A stretch of 64,000 nt of DNA from Erigeron canadensis (GCF_010389155.1 NC_057769.1:15872735-15936734), one strand, 5' to 3'. Positions 22,490 through 34,095 are shown, numbered from the stretch's first letter. Notes: generated by a model from the sequence alone, not told the origin. Numbers and translations are program-made.

Positions 22490-24470
22490 TAATCCATACA
22501 TCTTTCTCTCTAAATTACTTTATCTCTCTATCTTCATCATCTACCTCCTATCACCCTCACACACTCAAACACACACTAAACCCTAGAATCCACCATTAAA
22601 CCTCAATTAAGCTCATTTCTATTTGTTTTGTCTTCTCTCGAAACATTATTCTAACTCAAACTCTTCTAATCACCAATCAAATGGTCATATTTCTCAACAA
22701 ATCTTTCCATTATCAACCTTAAACTTTCCAAAACTAAAATCTTGAACATTCATGATCTCGAAACATTCTTTCAACTTCTCAAGATAATTATTCTCTCTTC
22801 ACCTAAACTAACGATCCTTTGAATAACCAAACAAAACAAATCCATTAATATCCATCAATATCTACCAATCACATTCAACCTAAACCTTGAACTCTATCTA
22901 TCAATCATTTAATCATTTCTCCCCCTTAAGATGAATATGTGAAACGTGTTCATTATACAATAATGATTGATAACATAAATGGTAGATGAAAATAAACAAA
23001 AAGCAAGCAAATTAACCCAACCCAATTCCCAATGAACCTATTAGTGAACTAGAATGTGAGGTTGCGTTGTTCGGAAAAGATTTTTATATGGTGTTTGTGT
23101 TCTTTGTGTTTGTGTGAAGAGAAATGAAATCCGGATAAAAATAATCCGTTAACACAACCGAAAATCAAAAGGATTAATGGTGTGGCCTAAAAATACGATT
23201 ACTATGTCTAAGACTTCCCACTATCATCCAGAAATGCACAAAGCTTATCTCTAAATGGTTCGGTCTATGGCTTTTCAACCGATAGATTGCTTTAAAGAAT
23301 GTAATTCATGGTCAGTGTCACAAAGGCGTTCGATTGCCATGTCTTACTATCCTCAAAGACTTTTTGGGAAAATAAATCCGAGGTTACATAGACTTCTCGT
23401 TAACTCAACAAATCCATAAAATGAAAATGTGAGACCTACGTTCAACGTTGGAAATGATGTTAGCATTGGTAGGATTTCCATTCGATCATCGTGGAATATC
23501 AAAATGATATCTCTACGAATGTTCCGACAATATCATAAAGATATGCAATGTCACAAAGTCATATAATGACTCGATGTGTCCTAGTCAAATGAAAGATATA
23601 TCAAGTATGCTCTAGACTCGATTAGCGATCAACTGAAGTCGGGGACCGGAGCAGAGTGTCTCCCTTTTTCAAAATCAACATCTTCCGAATGAAGAGTTGA
23701 TAGAATTGTGAAATCTCCGAGAATAGAACAAGCATTTGTTAAGAAATACTTGAATGGTTAGGTAAAGATGTGCATTGCTTCACTGGGTCCATGAAGTCTT
23801 ATTCAATATCGAGAAATCAACAAATGAAATCCGATACAAACGTGTTGACCCGACTTTTTAAGAATTTTAGGGAGAGCTTACATTTCTTTTAGCTCTTTCT
23901 CACATCATATTTTTCACCTCAACCTCTCACCTTTCGACTACTCCCTCATTCCTATTTGCACAAACATCATCACACACATATACCCTCACAATCTAGAATT
24001 GAGAATTTAACTCCGAGGATAGATCTCATCGGCGATGACAAGATCATGGAGTTTTTATGAGTGACCTAAACGCTCATGTGCAAATCTAACACCGAACTTC
24101 TTTGAATTTGATCGAAAATGGTTTGAAAATCATCCAAAGTGTTTATAAAATGGAAAATATGTTTAAACACTTGGAAGTTTTGGTTTTATAAATAAACTGC
24201 CCCTAAAGTATGCATGATTTGAACAAATTGTTTTGGCATATAAAGGGTTAGTAAAAGGTTGGAAAGTTGCTCACAAACATTAAAAAATAGACTACAAAAA
24301 CAGTACATAAAGGCATTCAATGTCTTGCATCTCATCCTAATACTTTGTGAGAAACTCAAAAATAAGATATATAAAAAAAATGAGGAAAAGAGAGAATCTT
24401 TTTGGATTTTTTAAAAAGAAGAAAGAGAAAATCTTTTTGGATTTTTCTAAAATAAAGAAATCACGAAAAC
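22490..24470. other. Non-coding stretch, probably retrotransposon relic
   Basis: No ORF of note. On the minus strand CTTAAGGGGGAG at 22919-22930 resembles a copia polypurine tract, consistent with a minus-strand element whose coding relic lies at 24475-25921. The segment 22500-22900 is CT-rich with an AAACCCTAG word, as in a leader. I could not define LTR ends. Confidence 0.3.
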
Positions 24471-24474
24471 GGCT

Positions 24475-25921
24475 TTAGCACGAGTTATATACTGATGTGT
24501 GCATAAGCCATTTTTCATCAAATAACTTCAAAATTACCTTTAGAACCCATTTGAGATTGAATCCAATGGTTTTTGAACTCTTGAAAGACCAAATGTAAGT
24601 GTCATCGATTTGATAAATTGATGTTGCATTCCAGAAAAAACTAAAATCCGGTGTTTTAGTTGAAAAGATTTTTCGTAGAAGCAACGGTGAAAAATCATTT
24701 GATTTCTTCGATAAACTTGCAATCTTGGGAGATTGATTTGAAAAATGATTTTTCGAAACAAAATCATTCACCTTTTGCACAACTGCTTTCGCAGGTTTCA
24801 GTGCAGTTTAAAAAGTTCAGAGAAAGAATATTTGAATGATTTTGACTTAGTTGACTTAGATTTAGAAATCGGTTTCCATTTTGATTTTGTCACTGAGATT
24901 TGGCTTGCGAAATATGTTCAGAATTATCCTCGAAGGATAGAAAAGAGACAAAAGTAGTTGTTCCATTAAAATTTGGTTTCTTAGTGTACATCTTACCCTT
25001 TTGCAATGAGTAATTAGTAAACTGAGAGACCTTTCTTTCAAATTTCAAAAGGTTTTGAAGATTTACTTGTGTAAACCCTCTTTGGAACATCAACTTTAGG
25101 TTTAGTTTGACAACATGTTTTTGGTTTGGAAACGGTTTCATCAACTTCACATTCAATTTGCACAAAGGAATTAACAACTTCCCATTCAGTTTGCACAGAG
25201 GAATTCACAACTTCACATATAGGACTATCAGTTTGAATGCAAACTTTAACAACTTCACATACAGAACAATCAGTTTGAGTGCAAACTTTAACAACTTCTT
25301 TGGATGAGTCAGAAGAGACAGAACAAGGATTTTGAGTATAAAAAGATTTGTTTTGTGTTTGCAATTCACTCTTAAGGTCAAAAATTTTCTTTGTCAAAGA
25401 TGTTCCGTTTGACTGAAGTTGCAAACACTTCTTTTCAAGACACTTAAATTGAGCACAAAAATTAGATCTTTCTTCTTCAGCTTTCTTCTCAAAAATGATT
25501 GAATTCTTTTGGAATTCGTGTTGAAGCTTAGAAATCTGTTGTGTCCAAATAAGTTCTTTTGATTGATTGTCTAAAACAATTTTGTTGAGCTCTTTTGAAG
25601 AATTGTCCAACGCATTTGTTAATTTGGAAATCTTTGAATGCAAATGATCATTTTCTTTTTGAAGACTTTCCATGTTTGACAAAATGAGATCATTCGCAGA
25701 TTTGAGCTCTTTGTTTTCAGATTTGAATTTGTCAATTTCAAGTTGAAAACTTTTGTGTTGTTCAATGAGTTTTTGACTCTTCTCATACATGAATCGTTTT
25801 TCTTGAAATGAATGACAGCACATAGAACATGTTTTTCGAAAAACTTGGGATTAAAAGTACATGTATAACGACAATAGTCATGATCATATAATTCATCCCA
25901 TGTGGGTTCTTGAATGAACAT
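24475..25921 (-). pseudogene. Decayed copia-type gag-pol segment with long coiled coil
   Basis: From 25921 the minus strand reads MFIQEPTWDELYDHDYCRYT, and after a frame change (open 25038-25823) a 261-residue stretch. Its first ~165 residues are a heptad-rich coiled coil (EIDKFKSENKELKSANDLIL and onward), and its last part has V-x-T-Q-T-x-C repeats. A further piece at 24475-24780 reads IYQIDDTYIWSFKSSKTIGF. I recall similar coiled-coil spacers between gag and protease in plant copia polyproteins. No RT, integrase or protease motif survives. The family is an inference. Confidence 0.4.
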
Positions 25922-26295
25922 AGTGTAAGTCCCTCGGGTCTTGTACTTCTATCGAACCGAGATTGACTTAAGGATATGTTGAGGTGCGGAAATTCCTCGA
26001 GATAACCCACAGTTTTTATATCAACCTTTAGATGATATATATAACACTATATATATATATATATATCTTTTTGCATGAATATAAACACTCGGGGGAACAG
26101 CTCTCCGGACGCACCTTACCAAACACATGGTAATCTGCAGTCTACGAGCCGTTCGGGGGCCTGGTGTGTGTTTTCGGTTCGTTACGAGACGAGTATTACA
26201 CACAAGACAAACTATGCGTGTTCTTAGTTTTCCCTTTCTAGGATTTGCTCGTTTCTCTCTCTACACTCTTGTTGAGACATGCATGAAAATACACC

Positions 26296-26307
26296 CATAT
26301 ATATAGG
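26296..26307 (-). promoter_or_regulatory. TATA-like box of the minus-strand LTR relic
   Basis: CCTATATATATGGG on the minus strand lies between the upstream hairpin arrays and a leader-like sequence (GTGTAGAGAGAGAAACGAGC). This arrangement suggests U3-TATA-R of an LTR feeding the coding relic below 25921. Confidence 0.4.
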
Positions 26308-26408
26308 CGCGGCTAGGAACACGCAAACCTTGATGGGTTTTGCGTGTTTCTTTAGGCCCAAGCCTAGGGTTTTGGCCTATTTGCGCGTTTCCCTGAACAC
26401 ACAAACCG

Positions 26409-26584
26409 TTTGAGAGTTCTTGTGGTCAAACATACTTTTGCTTGTTTCCACATAAACTCTCAAACCATTTGAGAGTTCTTATGAACAAGCATACTTTTGT
26501 TTGTTTTTTAGAAACTCTCAAATGACCATTTGAGTGTTCTTATTTGAACAAGCAAACATTTGCTCATTCCTAAGAACTCTCAAA
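26409..26584. repeat. Array of three ~56-bp hairpins (type A)
   Basis: Three consecutive units (26409-26464, 26468-26522, 26529-26584) each begin TTTGAGAGTT (TTTGAGTGTT in the third) and end AACTCTCAAA, so each folds on itself. Loops contain AACAAGCATACTTTTG-like sequence. The spacing is about 60 bp. Confidence 0.85.
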
Positions 26585-26606
26585 TAACACTTAGGATATG
26601 TTGAGT

Positions 26607-26936
26607 TAATGTCTTTACTGCTGTCAAGACGTAGAACCGACATTACACTCAGAGTTAATATCTTTACTGCTGTCAAGACGCAGAACCGACATTAACTCAC
26701 TAATGTTTTGACTGCTGTAAATATACGCAGAAACAACATTAGCTTTCAACAATATTTCTACTGCTGTGAATATGCAGAAACAACGTCGTCTATATTACCT
26801 ATTGGAAGCGTATATATAAGATAATATTTATCCTGCTGTTAATACGCAGAAACACAATTATCTTAACTTCCCTTTGGAAGTACATTAAGTTAATGAATCA
26901 ACTGCTGTTAAACGCAGAAACAATATTAACTTAATG
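26607..26936. repeat. Array of six hairpins with shared CTGC...GCAG core (type B)
   Basis: Each unit has a core CTGCTGT(4-9 nt)GCAGAA flanked by outer arms that differ between units yet pair within a unit: TAATGTC/GACATTA (26607-26645), GAGTTAAT/ATTAACTC (26652-26698), TAATGTT/AACATTA (26701-26741), AAGATAAT/ATTATCTT (26818-26864), CATTAAGTTAAT/ATTAACTTAATG (26883-26936). The unit near 26750-26790 keeps the core but its outer arms have decayed. Confidence 0.85.
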
Positions 26937-27474
26937 ACTCTTTACATGTTATGTCAAAAACCTGCAAAGTACAAATAATAAATAAACATATAAACATAAA
27001 AGGATCCCAATTGGATCAAGAATATATGCCAAGGTAATATTATTGACAAACGGTAATTACAAGAAAATTACAAGACTTGAATATATAAACAAATATACTT
27101 CACATATCTAGAATGCTCATGTCACTGTGAATCATGCACTAACACAATCGTCAACTTATCTGGCACATTGAACTTTATTGACTCAAAATTTTACGAAATC
27201 TGATACGAAGAAATAATCGATTTCAAATCATTAATGTCAGACACAAAACATGCACGCCCTTCGCAAAGAACTTTAAATCTCTTGGAAACATCCTCAAACT
27301 CTTGATACACTCGAACAACACAAGCATGATTATTTCCTTGAAAACATGAACACTTTTGACTATTATGAAAATTATATAAACCAAAGCTTGGTTCAACTTT
27401 GATTGTTTTGGATGACATCTTGTCTAAAAACTTGATAACGATCTAACAAAAGAATAACCCAAGAAAAGTACTCT

Positions 27475-27822
27475 TAAAGAACTGAAATACAGGCTTTAAA
27501 AAAACTTGTAAAAGTACAGGCTTTTAAAAACATGTAAAAATACAGGATTTTGCAAGTACAAGCTTTTGCAAATACAGGCTTTTTAAATACAGGTTTTGAA
27601 AGTATAGGCTTTAGAAAATACAAGTTTGAATATGCAAGGTTTGGAAATGCAAGGTTTGGAATGTGAGGTTTGAGAAATGCAAGGTTTCGCAATGCAGAGT
27701 TTCAGAATGCAAAGTTTGAAAAATGCAAGCTTTCTCAAATGCAAGCTTTGTAAAAATGCAAGCTTTCTCAAATGCAAGCTTTGTAAAAATGCAAGCTTTC
27801 TCAAATGCAATCATTATAGTTC
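27475..27822. repeat. Minisatellite of ~15-16-bp units (AAATGCAAGCTTT...)
   Basis: Around twenty units run across the segment. At the right end they form exact 32-33 bp double units (AATGCAAGCTTTCTCA and AATGCAAGCTTTGTAAA). Leftwards they degrade through GCAAGGTTTGGA to TACAGGCTTTTAAAA. ORFs predicted here are repeats, not genes. Confidence 0.85.
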
Positions 27823-27829
27823 TATACAT

Positions 27830-28780
27830 ATATACCCATACACTACTTTGCGTTATAATTTAGTTAAAGTTTTAGATATATTTAAATATAAGAGTGATGT
27901 ACTAAGGGTACATGGATCTATATTGTGAATTATATGTGGAAGATTTTGATTGTGTTCTATTATTTCCTTGGTTGTTTTGTGTTATGAATGCTATTGTGGA
28001 CTTGTGGTCTTTTTATAGGTATGGCTAGTGTGATTTCTTCATATGATAAACATGATCAAGATGTATAACAGATATACCATAGGGTTGTTCTATTGGAATG
28101 ATACCTGAATCAGGGAATCGGCTCAAGGAAATTCCCAATGGTACATTCATTACTTTTATTTATTGATTAAATATGTTCAAAATACATAGATGAATAAAAC
28201 TCAAGTGTTATGTATATTTCTTGTATTATATAAAATTGTTGATAAATATTAGCTAAAAACTAGATGTAGGTAAGAGTTGGAATTTTCTTTAGTTGTGATA
28301 GATATCCAACCCGTTGCCTTTTGAGTTCATAGACCTATTTTGACTTCTTGCATCAGAAACCTACCTTTTATCGAACATGTTTTGAGTAGTTATGCACGTC
28401 ATGCTTATTCTAAAGCATTATTGTTCTTAGGATCTTATTAATTCAATGGAATCTCTTGTTGGGTATTGTGCTAGAAAAAGTCATAATAAAATGTTAAGCA
28501 TTTCCATTAATTCAATATTACTTTGAATTTTGTAATTGAATTTTCATCTTTCTAGATATGTTTATCTTTTAGAACACTAATACACATTACGATATGTAAG
28601 ATTTCAAACTAGACATATAAGCTTCAAATTTACTTTTCTTATTTGTCTAACTAGATAATTTTATAACAAGACCTCATTCATTGAGGTCAGTACATTAGTA
28701 GAAGGCAGACTTCATTTAAAATCTGAAATTTAACTAGCATATCATGCCTCTCAACTTCATTTGATCTTTTTCTTTCTTTA
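27830..28780. other. No recognisable gene
   Basis: AT-rich sequence with no ORF of note and no recognised repeat. It may be the interior of the CACTA-like element ending at 30328. Confidence 0.3.
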
Positions 28781-28783
28781 CAG

Positions 28784-29790
28784 TTTCTTAAATTTCTTTA
28801 TTGTGATTATAGTAACTTTGGTGAAAAGTCTGTATGTGCAAAGATCTTGTAAAAGATTGGGCTCAGTGGCTTCTAGGTACCAAATTTTGTGTACATGTAG
28901 TTATACTGTTATGCAGCCCATGGATTGTTAAGTTGCTAGTTAACTTATTGACATTTCATTGACTACACAGTTTTTCTTTAAAATACAGATTAGTAAAACA
29001 AAAGTATTCTTGACCACTAGTCAAATGGATGAATTAGATACAACGAGAGTCAAGGTCCGCAGCAGTGTAGCATTAAGGTATTCAAAGGCGGAGAAGAAGT
29101 CATATTACTCAGAAGCGTAAAAATGCATTGCGTAAAGCTTCAATTGTCTTATAAGAGTTTAGTAAAGGTGAGTATCGTTAACTTGGAGATTTCATCTCAT
29201 CTTTCAACACGAGAAATTTCCCCATGTTTTATGGTTAAATTATTGATTTATTGGACTCTTAGGTAGATTGGCTTGCAAAAAGTATAAAGAACTGAAAAAG
29301 ATTGTAGCTGTTATAAAAAATGAAAAGCATGTGCATATATGACGTGCTTGGGTAGCCTATACTCAGTTGCGGTTGTTGATGCTTGCAGTCCAAAAACTAC
29401 GTGCGGTAAAGGCTTGTAAGAGATACATATTCTACAAGGAAACTAATGCTGATTTTAAGGTTAGTAGTTTTAAAAGATGATATATGATTCAAAAACAGTT
29501 GTACAATACAGATTGCACACTTTTTTACTTGCTTATACTCATTAGCATTGTCATATATAAAGGCTAAAGTAAGGAAAATGTAGGTAGAAAATGTAGATTA
29601 AGAGGAAGAATTGCAATAAGAGAGTTGTGAAAACTTAAATAGTTGGTTTTTTAATGTTTAACTTCGAATTATATTCAAGTTGCTCTGCATTCATGATATT
29701 GATATATGCGTTATATATGCTACAGGGATCTAGGTGCACTCAAAGAGGCAAAAAGATAAGCTCGGATTGAGAAGGATGCATGATGAGTCA
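28784..29790 (+). pseudogene. Class XI myosin fragment (end of motor domain and IQ neck), introns retained
   Basis: Four exon-like blocks with splice borders follow the order of plant myosin XI. 28784-28876 gives FGEKSVCAKIL, a stop, then KIGLSGF with the final Q changed to a stop. 28989-29167 gives ISKTKVFLTTSQMDELDTTR, then after a frameshift an IQ-like stretch with LRKASIVL. 29263-29459 gives RLACKKYKELKK and further neck-like sequence with a stop. 29726-29790 gives DLGALKEAK. Typical myosin XI reads '..IGKTKVFLRAGQMAELD..' at the second block. Several stops and frameshifts make it non-functional. Retained introns show it derives from genomic DNA, not a retrocopy. Confidence 0.7.
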
Positions 29791-30039
29791 AGACTACATT
29801 CTTCTAGTTTATTTCAATACTTTTGATTTCATGTTATATGTTTGAAGACATACTGCTGGATAATATTAACTTGTTTATGTTTATTGCTTTTTATGGAAAT
29901 GATTTATTTCAAAATTTATTTCTTCTATTACGTCTACTTAAGTTCATGGTATCTCATATCTATTTGCGATTGTGTTTAATTAGAACCATTCTATGGATGT
30001 CGATAACCGTAATAAGAATGGCTATGGTCATATGCTTTA

Positions 30040-30328
30040 TAGAAAAAAAGGTCCCAAAATATGATATGTTAGGACCCTTTTTGTGGTTCTAATAAAGAAT
30101 GATCTAACGTTGATCTATCCACTTTTTAGGACGCTAATATGTGTCATATATGTATGCATTTTAAAACCTTATTAAGTGTCCTATATTGTGGTTTATTAGG
30201 ACGCTCTAAGTTTATAGGACCCTTTTAGAAGGGACGCTTTTACTAGTGGTCCTATTATCTCATGTGTCCTATAAAGTAACATTATAGGACACTTTTCGGC
30301 GTCCTGTAAAGCCAATTTTGTTGCAGTG
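30040..30328. mobile_element. Right end of a CACTA-like (En/Spm) transposon
   Basis: On the minus strand the end reads CACTGCAACAAAATTGGC at 30328, close to the plant CACTA terminus CACTACAA(G/C)AAAA. The adjoining ~280 bp contain repeated TAGGACGCT, GTCCTATA and TTAGGACCC words in both orientations, like CACTA sub-terminal repeats. The other end was not found, so the element's extent (perhaps including the myosin fragment) is unknown. Confidence 0.55.
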
Positions 30329-30329
30329 G

Positions 30330-30936
30330 TTAATTAGCTTAATTGTAGATTTAGACTCTAAATACCCTCAACTCCTTAGAAATCATTCATTTTTTACATA
30401 CAACTTAATCCAGATCATTTCAATCTCTCTCTCTCTCTAGAAATCACACACACTAAACACACCAAGAACACACACACTTGATCCGCCATTGTTGAGATCG
30501 AATCAAGAGAAGAAATCGTCTTATTACAAGATGGCACATTTCGGTTTGTCCAGAAAAGAATTAAATGTGTTAAGATGGTTCCCGCTATCAGATGGGATCA
30601 AGATATGCTAACAGAGATGACATTTTGGCAGATAGATATCAAGTAAGGCGAAGCACAGATGTTTGTTGATGATTCACAGAAACAGATGTTGCTACGCATG
30701 TATGATCCGATGCAGGTTGTCAACTTGTCAAGAGGTGATCAGAGAAGACTTTTGGATACACCTTGCTTAGCAGTGGATTTTTGGAGAGTAGAGGAAAGGC
30801 GCTATCGCAACATTCTCGCACATTGTTTACAAGAGAGAATTCATGCGAATAACACAAGACTTTCATTTAACGGATAATTTTGAAGTTCAAGTTTGAAGAC
30901 TTTAAAGAGATCTAGTTGCAATCGTCAAGGGGGAGT
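30330..30936 (+). other. Internal tail of an LTR retrotransposon relic
   Basis: A CT-rich leader-like segment is followed by a short open stretch at 30659-30877 (RRLLDTPCLAVDFWRVEERR and flanking residues) that I do not recognise. It is then followed by the purine tract CAAGGGGGAG (about 30926-30935). The position before an LTR-like TGTAGATTC suggests the 3' end of a copia-type element. Confidence 0.35.
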
Positions 30937-30937
30937 C

Positions 30938-31607
30938 TGTAGATTCAGATTCGTTGTGACAATCACAACATAGATTTAATTATCGTTTATGTTTTAGGAA
31001 CTATGTTTGTAATCATTTAAATAAGAACTTGTGTTGATATTTAATGAACCGTTTGAACTTCAATATTATATCTGTTTATGTTTTGTATTATGTTTGTGTG
31101 TTATATATTGTTTTGCAGGTACAAGAACATAGAATCAAGGTTTATAAGTGTCGTAGAACACTTAAATGATGATTGGATGTTATGTACGAGCCAAACAAAG
31201 CTAAACAAAGAGTCAAAGGTCGTCCCTCGTGCTGACATCATCAGCATGTAGGAACAACCTCGTGCTGACGTCAGCACGAGGCAGTCGATTGACTTATTGT
31301 TTCGGGCCTAATACGTAATTAAGGCCAAAGCCCACACGATCCAATACTTAACTAGTATAAATACAAGACCTAATCTACGAAATTAGGTTAATTGTTTTCG
31401 AATCCTTGTTAAGTATTCACGAATTTACGAGCTAAGGTTAATTGTTCCTTCGTGTGTTCTCCTACACGAACCACAAGCCTTGTGCATCTCCTTGGGTTGA
31501 TTAATTACTTATTAATTAACAAAAGGCAATAACAATCTAGTTATCTCAAGAGGATTCCGCACTCTTGACATAACGAATCACGTCTTATTACGATCCATGC
31601 AACAATA
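30938..31607 (+). mobile_element. Probable 3' LTR following the purine tract
   Basis: It starts TGTAGATTCAGATTCG just after the polypurine tract. A palindromic pair sits at 31225-31281, a TATA-like GTATAAATAC near 31358, and transcribed-leader-like sequence after it. The end is not defined; GCAACA at about 31607 is a guess. Confidence 0.4.
31258..31281. promoter_or_regulatory. Perfect 24-bp palindrome centred on TGACGTCA
   Basis: CCTCGTGCTGAC is followed immediately by its exact reverse complement. The centre is the CRE/bZIP octamer TGACGTCA. A decayed copy (CCTCGTGCTGACATCATCAG) lies at 31225-31252. The palindrome is about 80-100 bp upstream of a TATA-like box, a promoter position within the LTR. 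Confidence 0.7.
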
Positions 31608-31884
31608 GGGCACCTTACAGTGTCAAGTGTCAAGTATCAAGTATCACAGTGCACATCATGCAGTACAATCAAATAGCCATAAATGATGATAGACACAAAG
31701 GCACGAGTATCCTTCCACCCCAAAACATATTAAAAGAGGGGCTATGAAAGTCACCTGACTGCTAGCAACAAGATCAAGCTACAAAAGATATCCAAAAGCA
31801 ATTAACCAGTACGCAGTCAATCTGTTGCAAGTTATCACAAATAAGTATTCATTCAATACAGGTAAACGTGCTCATAACGTGTCG

Positions 31885-32097
31885 CCAAGTGTTGACCAAG
31901 TTGTCCAAAAGCATACTAGTTTGACTTTGACCAGATTTTACGAGTTTGACCAAAATTGACCAAATCACGAGTTTGACTAAGTTGACCAAATTGACTAAAG
32001 TTGACCAAAGTTGACTAAACCGACCAAAGTTGACCAAAGTTGACTAAACCAACCAAAGTTGACCAAAGTTGACTAAACCGACCAAAGTTGACTAAAT
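31885..32097. repeat. Tandem TTGACC/TTGACT array (W-box cores)
   Basis: By eye there are 15 TTGAC words in about 210 bp. The right half is made of regular ~29-30-bp units AAAGTTGACCAAAGTTGACT plus AAACCGACC. Confidence 0.8.
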
Positions 32098-32234
32098 CAG
32101 GGTAGTAATCGAAGATCCAGGTCTCGATTGAAATTCGAGGTCTTAAATTGAATTTGGGGTCTTATTTCACTAAAAGACAAAACTGAAATTAAGAGGCTAG
32201 ATTTAAAAGGCTAAATTTGAGAGGCGAGTAAATC

Positions 32235-32345
32235 TGGGGTCTTATTTTGAAAATACGAGGTCACAAATGAAATACGAGGTCGTATTTGAAATACGAGGTC
32301 ACAAATGAAATACGAGGTCGCATTTGAAATACGAGGTCACAAACT
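32235..32345. repeat. Tandem repeat of GAAATACGAGGTC units
   Basis: Five to six copies of AAATACGAGGTC alternate with ACAAATG and GCATTTG spacers. The right-hand contig after the gap begins inside the same repeat (49155). Confidence 0.8.
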
Positions 32346-33356
32346 GACGGTGTCGTAAACTGGGCTGTTCTTCCCCAAAATTCATTCTAGAAAACCCTAA
32401 TCGTTTATTTCGATCTGAAAGGTGTTTTTAACATCAGATTGTACTTTTTGTAACACCCCAAAAATTTTAAGGTAAAAGAAATTAACCCCTTTTTATAGTT
32501 TTGATATTAAATTAATTTCCTAGTATATTGTTTTTAGTTATGGGGTTAATTTAGTTGGAACTTTAACGGATAGCGGGTAAAAATACCCATAAAAAGAGAA
32601 GAGGGCGTGGCAAACCCCTGATGTGCCAGCCATCTCCCTTGTGATAAATCACTCTTCCACCCATTATCTTCTTCTTCCTCAATCTCTACATGCATTTCAT
32701 ATCATTTTCTCTCAAAAATCAAGCTAAATTCCTTCAAATTCAAGGATAAGAAATAACCATAATAATCATCACCATCAAATAATCTTTATTCAGGAATTAA
32801 AAAGTTAGGGTTTGTGGGTTGTGGTGGTGGTCGAAACTTTAAGAGGAAAAAAGGGAAGAATTTGTGAATTTAAAACCCTAATCTATTGTCTTCCATTGTT
32901 GAGGTATTGATTTCCCCTAATTTAGTTTTTATCTTTTCTTTGAAATTAGGGTTCATGGATGAACCAAATTGGGGGTTTTGCTAGAATGTGAATTATGGTT
33001 AATTTTTCCCAATTCTGTAGATAACCTAGTTGTCATTGACTTATATGATGTGTTTGATTATGAAATTGATAAGTTCATGTGATAATTTGAGTTTATGAGA
33101 AAAGATGAGTTTTCTAGTTATTGAAATGATGATGAAAATGGTAGGTTGAACTACCTTTTGTGATTGTTGGAAATGAAAGTAATTGAATGACAAATGGGTT
33201 AGGTTGGGTTTAGAAGGGCTAGTGATTATGGCTAGGTTGAGCTAGTCAAGATTTTGAAGCCTTTTGTCCATGGTGGTTTTGACCATTTCATGTTGAAGTT
33301 TGTAAATCCATGTGTGGTAATTGATGTGGCATGAGCCCATGTGGGGTATTGTGTTT

Positions 33357-33445
33357 ATGAGGCCTAAGAACCTCCGGGGCCTAAGAATCCCGATAGTTGA
33401 TATATTATGAGGCCTAAGAACCTCTGGGGCCGAAGAATCCCGATA
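33357..33445. repeat. Direct duplication inside the gypsy LTR
   Basis: Two ~39-bp copies of ATGAGGCCTAAGAACCTC(C/T)G through AATCCCGATA, separated by about 12 bp. Also present in the right copy (about 50195-50282). Confidence 0.8.
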
Positions 33446-34095
33446 AATGTGATTGTTATGATTGTTTAGCTTATATAGATCCATATATGTGTTTTTAGTG
33501 TGCAAGGTGAACATGTAAATGTGACATGACGGTGCCATAGGTTACATGTAAAAGTCCATGTACTTTGCCCTCCTTCGTATTCGTAAATGTATGCAAGTAT
33601 ATTCACTAAGCCTTTGCTTATATTTTAGTTGTTTACCCTTTTATAGGTAGTTCCGGAAGAAGGAACTAGTGAGTCGATTTGAAAGAGTTGAATAGAGCTT
33701 GAAGTTGACTTTTGCAAGACATTTGAAGGTATTAGGTCATTCTTGGATGAATTACACACTTTTGGTTTAGAGGCTTAGAAATCCCTCTCCTCATGGCTCT
33801 TAGTATATTCTGATTTGTTGGTCATGCTTTTGTTAAAATTGTATAAATGATCAAGTGTAAAGTTTTAGCAAATTGTGAAGTTGCATTTTGGACGAAAATA
33901 GCATCAAAATGGGTAAATGACCCATTGATGGTATTCATGGGTTTTGAAACTAGTTGATGTTGTAAATTTGTTCAAAATGTGTCTATATTGTTCTTGGTCA
34001 TCTTTGAAATGTGTTTTATGAAGTTCATGTTGAAATGAGAAGGTTGTAAGCTTGTTCAAGTGTTGAAATGATTTAGGGTTGCTGATCAGGTGGCT

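Noticed and set aside
26409..26936. Regularly spaced repeats resembling a CRISPR array
   Set aside because: The sequence is a plant nuclear genome, the repeat units are not conserved in the CRISPR manner, and they lie in a retroelement LTR.
27474..27829. Minus-strand open frames with repeated LHLRKLAF or ACIFTKLAFEK
   Set aside because: Minisatellite translated in several frames; no start context and no protein family.
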